This document shows, piece by piece, positions 36,435 through 44,858 of a DNA stretch of 64,000 bases. The position numbers and the translations under genes were made by a program. The DNA lies in the NCBI RefSeq assembly GCF_040276065.1, contig NZ_JBELOI010000006.1, forward strand, positions 170,630 to 234,629, written 5' to 3'. How positions within the stretch are numbered: position 1 is the stretch's first letter; each line of letters opens with the position of its first letter. This DNA is from Castellaniella sp040276065. Lineage in GTDB: Bacteria > Pseudomonadota > Gammaproteobacteria > Burkholderiales > Burkholderiaceae_B. The notes below the pieces were generated by a model that ran no database searches, was not told the origin of the DNA, and saw nothing but the letters and a program-made list of their open reading frames with translations.

Positions 36435-37480
36435 TCGAGTCGCTGGCCGCCATCCTCGGCCTGGGCGCCCAGGACCCGGCCTTCTGGATGCCCCTGGCGT
36501 TTGCCGGGGTGTTCTTTGTCATCGTCGTCGCCGGCGTGGTCCTCGACGGTTTCGACGTTGGCGTCGGCTGCCTGTCCCTGATCGCGCCGCGAGCCTTGCG
36601 CCCGCGCATGCTGTCGCTGCTCAGCCCCTGGCGCGACGCCAACGAATTCTGGATGTTCCTCGGGATCGGCCTGTATGCCGCCGCCTTTCCCTATGCCTGG
36701 GCCGAGACCCTGGGCCGCCTGTATGGGCCGATGTCGTTGCTGGCCCTGGGCACGCTGCTGCGCTCGGCCTGCTTCGAGCTGCGCCTGCGCGCCCCGGCGG
36801 AGCTCCAAGGGCGCTGGCAGATCGGCTTCGGGCTGGGGTCGCTGCTGACCGCCTTTGCGCATGGCGCCATGCTGGCGCGCATCGCGGTCGGCTACGAGTC
36901 CGGCCCCGGCTATACCGGCTTTGCCGTCGCCATGGGCGGCTGCGCCGTGGCGGCGTACGGCCTGCTGGGCGCCGCCTGGCTGATGATGCGCGAGGGCGGC
37001 GAGCTGCGCATGCGCGCGGTCACTTGGGCGCGGCGGGCCATCCGCTGGACGGCGGTGGCCGCCGTCGGCGTGTCGGTGGTGCTGGATTTCTCTAATGCGG
37101 GCGTGTTCCTGAAATGGGGCGACGCGACGCGCGGCTGGATGGTCGGCGCGACCTGGGGCGTCCTGCTGACGTGCTTCGTCCTGGCCGAAATGACCCTGCA
37201 GCGCATGATCAACCACAGCTACCGCGCCTCGGCCGTGCCCTTCGGGCTGGTGCTGGCGATGTTCCTCGTGGTGCTGGGCGGCCTGGCTTACAGCTTTTTC
37301 CCTTATCTCGTCCTCGACGAGGTGACGATCTGGGACGCGGCCGCGCCTGTCGAGACCCTGCGCCTGGGGCTGTCGGCCACCGTGATCGCGCTGCCGGTGG
37401 CGCTGATCTTCAACCTCTGGGTCTATTGGCGCATGTTCGGCCGTTCGCGGCCCCCCGAGCCGCCGAGCTTTCCGGGCTGA
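36431..37480 (+). CDS. CydB-like (cytochrome bd subunit II family) membrane protein
   Basis: A 349-residue membrane protein with 8-9 hydrophobic helices. It keeps the usual CydB landmarks: VVLDGFDVGVGCL near residue 40, WRDANEFWMFLGIGLYAAAFPYAW near 70, and LLRSACFELRLRA near 115. CydB holds no haem itself but is the obligate partner of CydA. Here it is translationally coupled to a CydA homologue that lacks haem ligands, so the pair probably forms a stable complex of different function. The ending RPPEPPSFPG is unremarkable. Confidence 0.88.
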   Translation: MIESLAAILGLGAQDPAFWMPLAFAGVFFVIVVAGVVLDGFDVGVGCLSLIAPRALRPRMLSLLSPWRDANEFWMFLGIGLYAAAFPYAWAETLGRLYGPMSLLALGTLLRSACFELRLRAPAELQGRWQIGFGLGSLLTAFAHGAMLARIAVGYESGPGYTGFAVAMGGCAVAAYGLLGAAWLMMREGGELRMRAVTWARRAIRWTAVAAVGVSVVLDFSNAGVFLKWGDATRGWMVGATWGVLLTCFVLAEMTLQRMINHSYRASAVPFGLVLAMFLVVLGGLAYSFFPYLVLDEVTIWDAAAPVETLRLGLSATVIALPVALIFNLWVYWRMFGRSRPPEPPSFPG

Positions 37481-37561
37481 GCGGGCGCGCCGGTTCCGGG
37501 CGCCGCCCGCCGCCGGGCTATGATAGGGGCCTCACGCAACTTTCTTCCGCTACGCTTTCGC

Positions 37562-39382
37562 ATGACCTCCCCCCTGGAAACCCTGAGGCAGATTTTCGGC
37601 TACGAGTCCTTCCGGGGCGAACAGGGACACATCATCGAGCACGTGGTCGCCGGGGGCGACGCCCTGGTGCTGATGCCCACCGGCGGGGGCAAGTCCCTGT
37701 GCTATCAGATCCCGGCCATCGTGCGGCCCGGCACCGGCGTGGTGGTCTCGCCGCTGATCGCCTTGATGCAGGACCAGGTCGATGCCCTGCTCGAGCTCGG
37801 CGTGCGGGCGGCGTTCTTGAATTCCTCGCAGGACGCGGCCGAGGCCCGGCGCGTCGAGCGGGCCTATGCACAGGGCGAGCTCGACCTGCTGTATGTCGCA
37901 CCCGAGCGCCTGCTCACGCCGCGCTGCATGGAATTGCTCGAGCGCGGCCGCATCGCCCTGTTCGCCATCGACGAGGCGCACTGCGTGTCGCAGTGGGGCC
38001 ATGACTTCCGGCCGGAATACCTGGGCCTGTCCGTCCTCGCCGAGCGCTGGCCCGAGGTGCCGCGCATCGCGCTGACCGCGACCGCCACCGACGCCACGCG
38101 CGCCGAGATCGCCACGCGCCTGGGGCTCGAGGATGCGCCCCGCTTCGTCGCCAGTTTCGACCGGCCCAACATCTGCTACCGCATCGTGGAAAAGCACGAG
38201 GTGCGCCGCCAGTTGCTGGACTTCATCCGCGCCGAGCATGCCGGGGAATGCGGCATCGTCTATGCCCTGTCGCGCGCGCGGGTCGAGCAGACGGCGGAGT
38301 TCCTGTCGCGTCACGGCATCGCCGCCTTGCCTTACCACGCCGGGCTGGACGCGCGCACCCGCGCCGACCACCAGGCGCGCTTTCTGCGCGAGGACGGCAT
38401 CGTCATGGTCGCCACCATCGCCTTCGGCATGGGGGTCAACAAGCCCGACGTGCGCTTCGTCGCCCACATCGACCTGCCCAAGTCGATCGAGGGCTATTAC
38501 CAAGAGACCGGGCGCGCCGGGCGCGACGGCCTGCCCGCCGATGCCTGGCTGGCCTACGGCCTGCAGGACGTGGTGCAGCAGCGGCGCATGATCGACGATT
38601 CCGAGGGCGACGCCCTGCACCAGCGCCGCCAGGTGCGCCAGTTGGACGCCATGCTGGCCTTGTGCGAGACCGTCACCTGCCGGCGCCAGGACCTGCTCGC
38701 CTATTTTGGACAGGCCATCGAGCCCTGCGGCAATTGCGACACCTGCCTCGAGCCCCCGGCGGCCTGGGACGGCACGGTCGCCGTGCAAAAGCTGCTGTCG
38801 GCCATCTACCGCCTGTGGCGCGAACGCGGCCAGCGCTTTGGCGGCGGCCATCTGATCGACATTCTGCGCGGCCAACTGACGGACCGGGTGAAACAGCATG
38901 AGCACCAGGCGCTGAGCGTTTTTGGAGTGGGCGAGAACCTGTCGGTGGACGCCTGGCGCGGTGTCCTGCGCCAGGCCCTGGCCCTGGGCCTGCTGACGGT
39001 GGATCTGGAAGGCTATGGCACCCTGGCCCTGACCGAGGCCAGCCGCGCCGTGCTGAGGGGCGAGCGCACCCTGATGCTGCGCCCCGTGGACACCAAGCGC
39101 GTCAAGCCCCGCCGCCAGCGCACCACCACGGCGGCGCAGTTGGACGCCCTGCCGCCCGATGCCCTGGCGCGCTTCGAGCACCTGCGCGCCTGGCGCGGCC
39201 GCGTGGCGCGCGCGCACAGCGTACCGGCGTATGTGATCTTTCACGATGCGACGCTGCGCGAAATCGCCCTGCGCAATCCCGACAGCCTGGATGCGCTGGC
39301 CGGCGTCAGCGGGGTGGGCGAGCGCAAGCTCGAGACCTACGGCCCCGACGTGGTGGCCTGTGTCCTGCAGTTGCGCGATTGA
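37562..39382 (+). CDS. recQ: ATP-dependent DNA helicase RecQ
   Basis: A 606-residue superfamily 2 helicase with 3'-5' polarity used in recombination and fork repair. Visible parts are Walker A PTGGGKSLCYQIP near residue 45, DEAHCVSQWGHDFRPEY (motif II plus aromatic loop), motif VI QETGRAGRDG, the zinc-binding cysteines C...C and CGNCDTC (RQC domain), and a C-terminal HRDC domain (ARAHSVPAYVIFHDATL). An ATG at 37520 would add 14 residues. The ATG at 37562 is closer to the family start. It converges on ruvB. Confidence 0.95.
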   Translation: MTSPLETLRQIFGYESFRGEQGHIIEHVVAGGDALVLMPTGGGKSLCYQIPAIVRPGTGVVVSPLIALMQDQVDALLELGVRAAFLNSSQDAAEARRVERAYAQGELDLLYVAPERLLTPRCMELLERGRIALFAIDEAHCVSQWGHDFRPEYLGLSVLAERWPEVPRIALTATATDATRAEIATRLGLEDAPRFVASFDRPNICYRIVEKHEVRRQLLDFIRAEHAGECGIVYALSRARVEQTAEFLSRHGIAALPYHAGLDARTRADHQARFLREDGIVMVATIAFGMGVNKPDVRFVAHIDLPKSIEGYYQETGRAGRDGLPADAWLAYGLQDVVQQRRMIDDSEGDALHQRRQVRQLDAMLALCETVTCRRQDLLAYFGQAIEPCGNCDTCLEPPAAWDGTVAVQKLLSAIYRLWRERGQRFGGGHLIDILRGQLTDRVKQHEHQALSVFGVGENLSVDAWRGVLRQALALGLLTVDLEGYGTLALTEASRAVLRGERTLMLRPVDTKRVKPRRQRTTTAAQLDALPPDALARFEHLRAWRGRVARAHSVPAYVIFHDATLREIALRNPDSLDALAGVSGVGERKLETYGPDVVACVLQLRD

Positions 39383-39420
39383 GGCCGGGGGGGCGCGCCC
39401 CGAGGCGGCCCTATCAGTGT

Positions 39421-39466
39421 CCTGCTCGGCGCATCCGGATTGGGGTGCGGGTATTCACCGAGCAGG
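39421..39466. repeat. Long-range inverted repeat between recQ and ruvB
   Basis: CCTGCTCGG (39421-39429) is a perfect inverted repeat of CCGAGCAGG (39458-39466). The 28-base interval holds a further partial pairing (CGCATCC with GGGTGCG). It sits between the stop codons of convergent genes, so a shared transcript end is plausible, but no T-run is present on either strand. Confidence 0.45.
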
Positions 39467-39469
39467 GTG

Positions 39470-40531
39470 CTAGAACAGATCGGATTCCGACCCGCCCGCC
39501 GGGGCCTTGAGGCCCAGGTGCTGCCAGCAGCGGCGCGTGGCCATGCGGCCGCGCGGGGTGCGTTGCAGGTAGCCGTGCTGGATCAGGTAGGGCTCGATCA
39601 CGTCCTCGATGGTGTCGCGCTCCTCGCCGATGGCCGCCGCCAGGCTGTCCACGCCCACCGGGCCGCCGTCGAACTTGTGCACCACGGCCTCGAGCAGCCT
39701 GCGGTCCATCAGGTCCAGCCCCTGGGGATCGACCTCGAGCATGGCGAGCGCGGCGTGCGCGACCTGGACGTCGATGCGCCCGCCCGCCTTGACCTCGGCG
39801 TAGTCGCGCACGCGGCGCAACAGGCGGTTGGCGATGCGCGGCGTGCCCCGCGCGCGGCGGGCGATTTCGGCCGCGCCCTCGGCGGTCGCGTTGGCGCCCA
39901 GCAGCCCGGCGCTGCGGCCGACGATGTGGGCGAGGTCCTCGGCGCTGTAGAACTCGAGCCGCGACACGATCCCGAACCGGTCGCGCAGCGGGTTGGTCAG
40001 CATGCCGGCGCGCGTGGTGGCGCCCACCAGCGTGAAGGGCTGCAGGTCGATCTTGACGCTGCGCGCGGCCGGCCCCTCGCCGATCATGATGTCGATCTGG
40101 AAGTCCTCGAGGGCGGGATAGAGGATTTCCTCGACCACGGGTGAGAGGCGGTGGATTTCGTCGATGAACAGCACATCGTTGCGTTCGAGGTTGGTCAGCA
40201 TGGCCGCCAGGTCGCCGGGACGCTCGAGCACCGGCCCCGAGGTCTGGCGCAATTGCACGCCCATCTCGTGGGCGATGATATGCGCGAGGGTGGTCTTGCC
40301 CAGGCCCGGCGGGCCGAACAGCAGGACGTGGTCGAGGGCCTCGCCGCGGCCGCGCGCGGCCGCGATGAAGATGTCGAGCTGTTCGCGCACCCGCGCCTGG
40401 CCCACGTAGTCGCCCAGCGTCCGGGGGCGCAGCGCGCGCTCGATCGAGTCCTCGGCGGGGGAGGCGATCTCGGGGGTGACCAGGCGCGCCTCGAAGGGCG
40501 AGCTGGACAGGGAGTCGGGTTGGATGGCCAT
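39470..40531 (-). CDS. ruvB: Holliday junction branch migration ATPase RuvB
   Basis: A 353-residue AAA+ motor that pulls DNA through the RuvA-Holliday junction complex. Walker A is LLFGPPGLGKTTLAH near residue 70, Walker B is VLFIDEIHRLS, and sensor 1 is VGATTRAGML. The C-terminal winged helix ends at RTPRGRMATRRCWQHLG. It follows ruvA after about 100 bases in the leftward order ruvC-ruvA-ruvB. Confidence 0.97.
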   Translation of the reverse strand: MAIQPDSLSSSPFEARLVTPEIASPAEDSIERALRPRTLGDYVGQARVREQLDIFIAAARGRGEALDHVLLFGPPGLGKTTLAHIIAHEMGVQLRQTSGPVLERPGDLAAMLTNLERNDVLFIDEIHRLSPVVEEILYPALEDFQIDIMIGEGPAARSVKIDLQPFTLVGATTRAGMLTNPLRDRFGIVSRLEFYSAEDLAHIVGRSAGLLGANATAEGAAEIARRARGTPRIANRLLRRVRDYAEVKAGGRIDVQVAHAALAMLEVDPQGLDLMDRRLLEAVVHKFDGGPVGVDSLAAAIGEERDTIEDVIEPYLIQHGYLQRTPRGRMATRRCWQHLGLKAPAGGSESDLF

Positions 40532-40634
40532 GAAAACGCTGTGTCGATATACAGTATCCGTCGTATGCTAACACCACTGCGGCCCGGCGCGGGAGCCGCC
40601 GGCGCCGCGTTTGCGCGCGCGGGGCCGCCCGCGC

Positions 40635-41216
40635 CTAGCCGCGCGCCAGGGACTTCAGCGCCTGGCGGATGCCGTCCGAGACGTCCAGCCCCTTGGGCAG
40701 GGCCTCGAGGGCCTTGCGCGATTCCGCGGCGGAATAGCCCAGTGCCAGCAGGGCGTTGAGCACGTCGTCGCCCGCGCCGCGGCCGGTGTCCATGGCGCGC
40801 GCATCGCCGGTTGCGGGCGCCAGTTTGCCGCGCAGTTCGAGCAGCAGCCGCTCGGCGGTTTTCTTGCCGATCCCGGGCACCTTGATCAGCCGGCCCGATT
40901 CCTGCAGCTCGACCGCATCGGCCAGGTCGGCCACGCTCATTCCCGAGAGCAGGGACAGCGCGGTGCGCGCGCCGATGCCCGTCACCTTGATCAGCGCGCG
41001 AAAGGCCGCGCGTTCGTCGCGGCTGGAAAATCCGTACAGCACGTGCGCGTCCTCGCGCACCGCGAGGTGGGTGTGCAGGGTGACGGTCTGGCCGACCGGC
41101 GGCAGCTTGTACAGCGTGCTCATGGGCACGTCGATTTCATAACCCAGTCCGCCGGCCTCGATACAGACCGTGGGGGGGGTGAGTTCCAGCAGGGTGCCGG
41201 TGATGCGGCCGATCAT
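40635..41216 (-). CDS. ruvA: Holliday junction DNA-binding protein RuvA
   Basis: A 193-residue tetrameric junction-binding protein. The N-terminal OB fold (MIGRITGTLLELTPPTVCIEAGGLGYEI) is followed by two helix-hairpin-helix motifs (LIKVTGIGARTALSLL and LIKVPGIGKKTAERLL). A linker then leads to the C-terminal UBA-like domain that binds RuvB (DVLNALLALGYSAAESRKAL). It lies 40 bases downstream of ruvC. Confidence 0.97.
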   Translation of the reverse strand: MIGRITGTLLELTPPTVCIEAGGLGYEIDVPMSTLYKLPPVGQTVTLHTHLAVREDAHVLYGFSSRDERAAFRALIKVTGIGARTALSLLSGMSVADLADAVELQESGRLIKVPGIGKKTAERLLLELRGKLAPATGDARAMDTGRGAGDDVLNALLALGYSAAESRKALEALPKGLDVSDGIRQALKSLARG

Positions 41217-41256
41217 GATGAGCTCCTGTGAGGGGTCCGTCGACGGCGGGTCGGCG

Positions 41257-41805
41257 TCATGTGATCAGCCGGCCCGCGCGGATGCGCCGCGCGCCCCGGG
41301 CCGGCGGCATGCCCGCCAGGGTGTCGAGTCGCCGGGCCAGCGGCTCGAAGTGCGCGTGGCAGATGGCGCAGGCGAGCGCGTCGGCGGCGTCGGGCGCCGG
41401 GTCGCCGTCCAGCGACAGCAGGCGGCGCACCATGGCCTGGACCTGCTCCTTGGCGGCGCGCCCGGTGCCGACCACGGATTTCTTGATTTGCAGGGCGGTG
41501 TATTCATGCACCGCCAGGCCGCTGTCGGCCAGCGCGCACAGCGCCGCGCCGCGCGCCTGGCCCAGCAGCAGGGTGGACTGCGGGTTGGCGTTGAGAAACA
41601 CCTTTTCCATGGCGGCCACGTCCGGCCGGGCATCGCGCGCCACCTCGCGCAGATTGTCGAGGATGACTTTGAGGCGCTCGGCCAGGGCCAGCGTCGAGGG
41701 CGCCACGATGGTGCCGCTGGCGACATAGCGCAGGGCGGCGCCCCGGACCTCGATGACGCCGAAGCCGGTGCGCCGCAGGCCCGGATCGATGCCCAGGATG
41801 CGCAT
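41257..41805 (-). CDS. ruvC: Crossover junction endodeoxyribonuclease RuvC
   Basis: A 182-residue RNase H-fold resolvase. The acidic catalytic residues are in GIDPGLRRTGFG (Asp7), MEKVFLNANPQST (Glu near 67) and DAADALACAICHAH (two Asp near 140). It cuts Holliday junctions held by RuvAB. The open frame runs 21 codons upstream, but MRILGIDPG at 41805 is the normal family start. It lies 69 bases downstream of purH. Confidence 0.96.
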   Translation of the reverse strand: MRILGIDPGLRRTGFGVIEVRGAALRYVASGTIVAPSTLALAERLKVILDNLREVARDARPDVAAMEKVFLNANPQSTLLLGQARGAALCALADSGLAVHEYTALQIKKSVVGTGRAAKEQVQAMVRRLLSLDGDPAPDAADALACAICHAHFEPLARRLDTLAGMPPARGARRIRAGRLIT

Positions 41806-41874
41806 CAGGGCCTGTTCACACGATCGAGCGGATTTTTCATGCCTTCGCGACTCCTTGAGTGGCGCCACCGGGCC

Positions 41875-43467
41875 CTAGTGGCGGAAGTGGCGGATGCCGG
41901 TATACACCATGGCAAGTCCACGTTCGTCGGCCGCGGCGATCACCTCGTCGTCGCGGATGCTGCCGCCGGGCTGGATCACGCAGGTCGCGCCGGCCTCGGC
42001 CACCACGTCCAGGCCGTCGCGAAACGGAAAGAACGCGTCCGAGGCGACGGCCGAGCCCGCCAGGGTCAGGCCGGCGTTTTCGGCCTTGATCGAGGCGATG
42101 CGCGCCGAATCGATGCGGCTCATCTGGCCGGCGCCCACCCCCAGCGTCATGCCCTGGCCGACGAAGACGATGGCGTTGGACTTGACGTGCCGGGCCACGG
42201 TCCAGGCGAACAGCAGGTCGCGCATTTGTGCCTCGGTGGGCGCCTGGCGGGTCACGATGCGCACGTCGGCCGCGCCGAGCGGCGCCGCGTCCGGATCCTG
42301 GACCAGCCAGCCGCCGCCCACGCGCTTGACGTCGTAGGGATTGTGGCCCGCACCCGCCGCGACCTCGAGCACGCGGACGTTCTTTTTGGCCGAGAGCAGG
42401 GCGAGGGCGCTGCCGGTGTAGGCCGGCGCCAGCAGCACCTCGACGAATTGTTCGCCGATGGCCTGCGCGGCGGCCTCGTCGACCGGCGTGTTGAAGGCGA
42501 TGATGCCGCCGAAGGCCGAGGTCGGGTCGGTCTGGAAGGCGCGGCGGTAGGCCGCGTGCGCATCGGCGCCCAGCGCCACGCCGCAGGGGTTGGCATGTTT
42601 GACGATCACGCAGGCCGGCGTCTGGAAGTCGCGCACGCATTCCCAGGCGGCATCCGCGTCGGCGATGTTGTTGTAGGAGAGCTCCTTGCCCTGGATCTGG
42701 CGGTAGCCGGCGAGCAGTCCGGGGCGCACCTGCGCGTCACGGTAGAAGGCGGCCTTCTGGTGCGGGTTTTCGCCATAGCGCAGCACCTGCTCGCGGCGCA
42801 TCTGGATCGTCAGGGTGCGCGGCCAGTCCTCGCGCGGCGGCGCGGCCTCGGGCGCCGGCTCGCGGGCCGCCAGGCTGCTGAGGTAGTCGGCGATGGCGCC
42901 GTCGTAGGCGGCGGTATGGGCGTAGACCTTGGCGGCGAGCTCGAGGCGCAGGCCGTAAGACGGCTGGTGCTGGGGGCCGTCCATATCGGCCAGCACGCGC
43001 GCGTAGTCGACCGGGTCGATCACCACCGTCACGCCGCCGGCCGGTGAACCGTGGTTCTTGGCCGCCGAGCGCAGCATGGCCGGGCCGCCGATGTCGATAT
43101 TCTCGATCGCGTCGGCCAGGATGCAGTCGGGCTTGGCGACGGTTTTCTGGAAGGGATAGAGGTTCACCACCAGCAGGTCGATGGGCGGGATGTCCTGCTC
43201 GGCCAGGGTGCGCATGTGCTCGGCGCTGTCGCGGCGCGCCAGCAGGCCGCCGTGGATGCGCGGATGCAGGGTCTTGACGCGGCCATCGAGAATCTCGGGG
43301 GAGCCGGTGTGGGCGGCCACCTCGGTCACCTCGAGGCCGGCCTCGGCGAGCAGGCGCGCCGTGCCGCCGGTGGACAGCAGGCGCACGCCGCGCTGCGCGA
43401 GGGCCTGGGCAAATTCGACGATGCCCGATTTGTCGGATACCGAGATCAAAGCGGTCTGGATGGTCAT
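41875..43467 (-). CDS. purH: Bifunctional AICAR transformylase/IMP cyclohydrolase
   Basis: A 530-residue enzyme for the last two steps of de novo purine synthesis. The cyclohydrolase half begins TALISVSDKSGIVEFAQAL and contains STGGTARLL. The transformylase half carries the active-site KHANPCGVALG, with Lys and His, and ends FRDGLDVVAEAGATCVIQPGGSIRDDEVI. It lies 66 bases downstream of fis, a linkage seen in several proteobacteria, and upstream of ruvC. Confidence 0.97.
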   Translation of the reverse strand: MTIQTALISVSDKSGIVEFAQALAQRGVRLLSTGGTARLLAEAGLEVTEVAAHTGSPEILDGRVKTLHPRIHGGLLARRDSAEHMRTLAEQDIPPIDLLVVNLYPFQKTVAKPDCILADAIENIDIGGPAMLRSAAKNHGSPAGGVTVVIDPVDYARVLADMDGPQHQPSYGLRLELAAKVYAHTAAYDGAIADYLSSLAAREPAPEAAPPREDWPRTLTIQMRREQVLRYGENPHQKAAFYRDAQVRPGLLAGYRQIQGKELSYNNIADADAAWECVRDFQTPACVIVKHANPCGVALGADAHAAYRRAFQTDPTSAFGGIIAFNTPVDEAAAQAIGEQFVEVLLAPAYTGSALALLSAKKNVRVLEVAAGAGHNPYDVKRVGGGWLVQDPDAAPLGAADVRIVTRQAPTEAQMRDLLFAWTVARHVKSNAIVFVGQGMTLGVGAGQMSRIDSARIASIKAENAGLTLAGSAVASDAFFPFRDGLDVVAEAGATCVIQPGGSIRDDEVIAAADERGLAMVYTGIRHFRH

Positions 43468-43533
43468 AACGGGAACAATGGATGAGAGAGTGGGAAATCG
43501 GTGCGTGGGCGGCGGCGCGGCGGCCGGGGCGCC

Positions 43534-43788
43534 CTAGGCCGCGAGGCCGTGGGCCTGGAGTTTCTTGCGCAGGGTGCCGCGCGTGATCCCCAGCATGTCG
43601 GCGGCGCGCGACTGGTTGCCCGCGGTGCGCTCGAGGGCGACTTGCAGGACCGTGCGTTCGACGCAATGAGTCACCATGGACAGGACGTTGTGCGCCTCGG
43701 AGTCGCCCAGGTCCTCGAAATAGCGATCCAGTTGGTCGCGCACGGCTCGTTCCAGTGGTGTGGTGCTCATCATGCTTGCTTTTGTCAT
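43534..43788 (-). CDS. fis: Fis family DNA-binding protein
   Basis: An 84-residue nucleoid protein. The C-terminal helix-turn-helix, GNQSRAADMLGITRGTLRKKL, is characteristic of Fis. The N-terminus is shorter than in E. coli (98 residues), as is usual in betaproteobacteria. ATG codons at 43788, 43773 and 43770 are all in frame and none has a strong ribosome site. The longest is used because it starts 3 bases after the dusB stop. The dusB-fis pair is conserved widely and implies co-transcription. Confidence 0.92.
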   Translation of the reverse strand: MTKASMMSTTPLERAVRDQLDRYFEDLGDSEAHNVLSMVTHCVERTVLQVALERTAGNQSRAADMLGITRGTLRKKLQAHGLAA

Positions 43789-43791
43789 GTG

Positions 43792-44820
43792 TCAGTGTCG
43801 ATGGGGCATGGCGCCGGCGGGCTCGGCCCGGGCGCCGAGGTCCCGGCCGTCGAACCAGCGCTCCAGCGCCGCGGTCTGCTCGCCGGTGGTTTCGAGGGTC
43901 ATGATGCCGGGCAGCAGTTCGCCGGCCTCCGGCAGGCCCTCGAGGTACCAGCCGATGTGTTTGCGCGCCGAGCGCACGCCGGTGCGCTCGCCGTAAAACG
44001 TATAGTGATCCTCCAGGTGCTCGAGCAGATGCCCGCGCAGTTCACCGTAGGTCGGCGCGGGCAGGTGCCGGCCGTGCGCCAGGTAGTGCGCGATCTCGCG
44101 AAAGATCCATGGGCGCCCCTGCGCCGCGCGGCCGATCATGATCGCGTCGGCTCCAGTGTAGTCCATCACCTGGCGGGCCTTTTCGGGCGTGTCGATATCG
44201 CCGTTGGCGATCAGCGGAATGCGAATGGCCGCGCGCACCTCGCGGATGGTGTCGTACTCGGCCTCGCCCGCGTACAGGTCGCAGCGCGTGCGGCCGTGCA
44301 GGGTCAGCGCCGCGACGCCGCAGTCCTCGGCCAGGCGCGCGACGCGCACCGCGTTGCGGCTGTCGCGATCCCAGCCGGTGCGGGTCTTGAGGGTCACCGG
44401 CACGCCCAGCGGCGCGCAACTGGACACTACGCGCTCGAGGATGCGCGCGATCAGGGCCTCGTCGCGCAGCAGGGCCGAGCCCGAGGCCACGCTGCAGACC
44501 TTTTTCACCGGACAGCCCATATTGATGTCGATGATGCGCGCGCCCTTGCGGATATTGAACACCGCCGCCTCGGCGAGCATGTTGGGATCGGCGCCGGCGA
44601 TCTGCACCGCGATGGGATCGGGCTCGCCCGCGTGGTCGATTCGCCGCGAGGTCTTGACGCTGTCCCACAGCCGGGGGTTGCTGGCCGCCATTTCCGAGAC
44701 CGCGTAGGCGGCCCCCAGGGCCTTGCACAGCCGCCGGTAGGGGCGATCGGTGACGCCGGCCATCGGCGCCGCACAAACGGGGTGGGGAAGGGTCCAGGAA
44801 CCAATGCGCATGGGCGGCAT
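43792..44820 (-). CDS. dusB: tRNA-dihydrouridine synthase B
   Basis: A 342-residue FMN enzyme that reduces uridines in the tRNA D-loop. The TIM-barrel start is CAAPMAGVTDRPYRRLC. NMGCPVKKVCSVASGSALL carries the catalytic Cys, and ALTLHGRTRCDLY and GADAIMIGRAAQGRPWIF bind the flavin. The frame is open far upstream, but the ATG at 44820 has an AAGGG site 5 bases before it. It precedes fis. Confidence 0.95.
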   Translation of the reverse strand: MPPMRIGSWTLPHPVCAAPMAGVTDRPYRRLCKALGAAYAVSEMAASNPRLWDSVKTSRRIDHAGEPDPIAVQIAGADPNMLAEAAVFNIRKGARIIDINMGCPVKKVCSVASGSALLRDEALIARILERVVSSCAPLGVPVTLKTRTGWDRDSRNAVRVARLAEDCGVAALTLHGRTRCDLYAGEAEYDTIREVRAAIRIPLIANGDIDTPEKARQVMDYTGADAIMIGRAAQGRPWIFREIAHYLAHGRHLPAPTYGELRGHLLEHLEDHYTFYGERTGVRSARKHIGWYLEGLPEAGELLPGIMTLETTGEQTAALERWFDGRDLGARAEPAGAMPHRH

Positions 44821-44858
44821 TTTAACCCTTGAGGAAACCGCGTTGGCGGGCCTTAATG

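Noticed and set aside
28400..41830. Similar strings GGGCCTGTTGACAC (28398) and GGGCCTGTTCACAC (41808) as a dispersed repeat
   Set aside because: Similarity stops after about 14 bases and the contexts differ; not enough to support an element.
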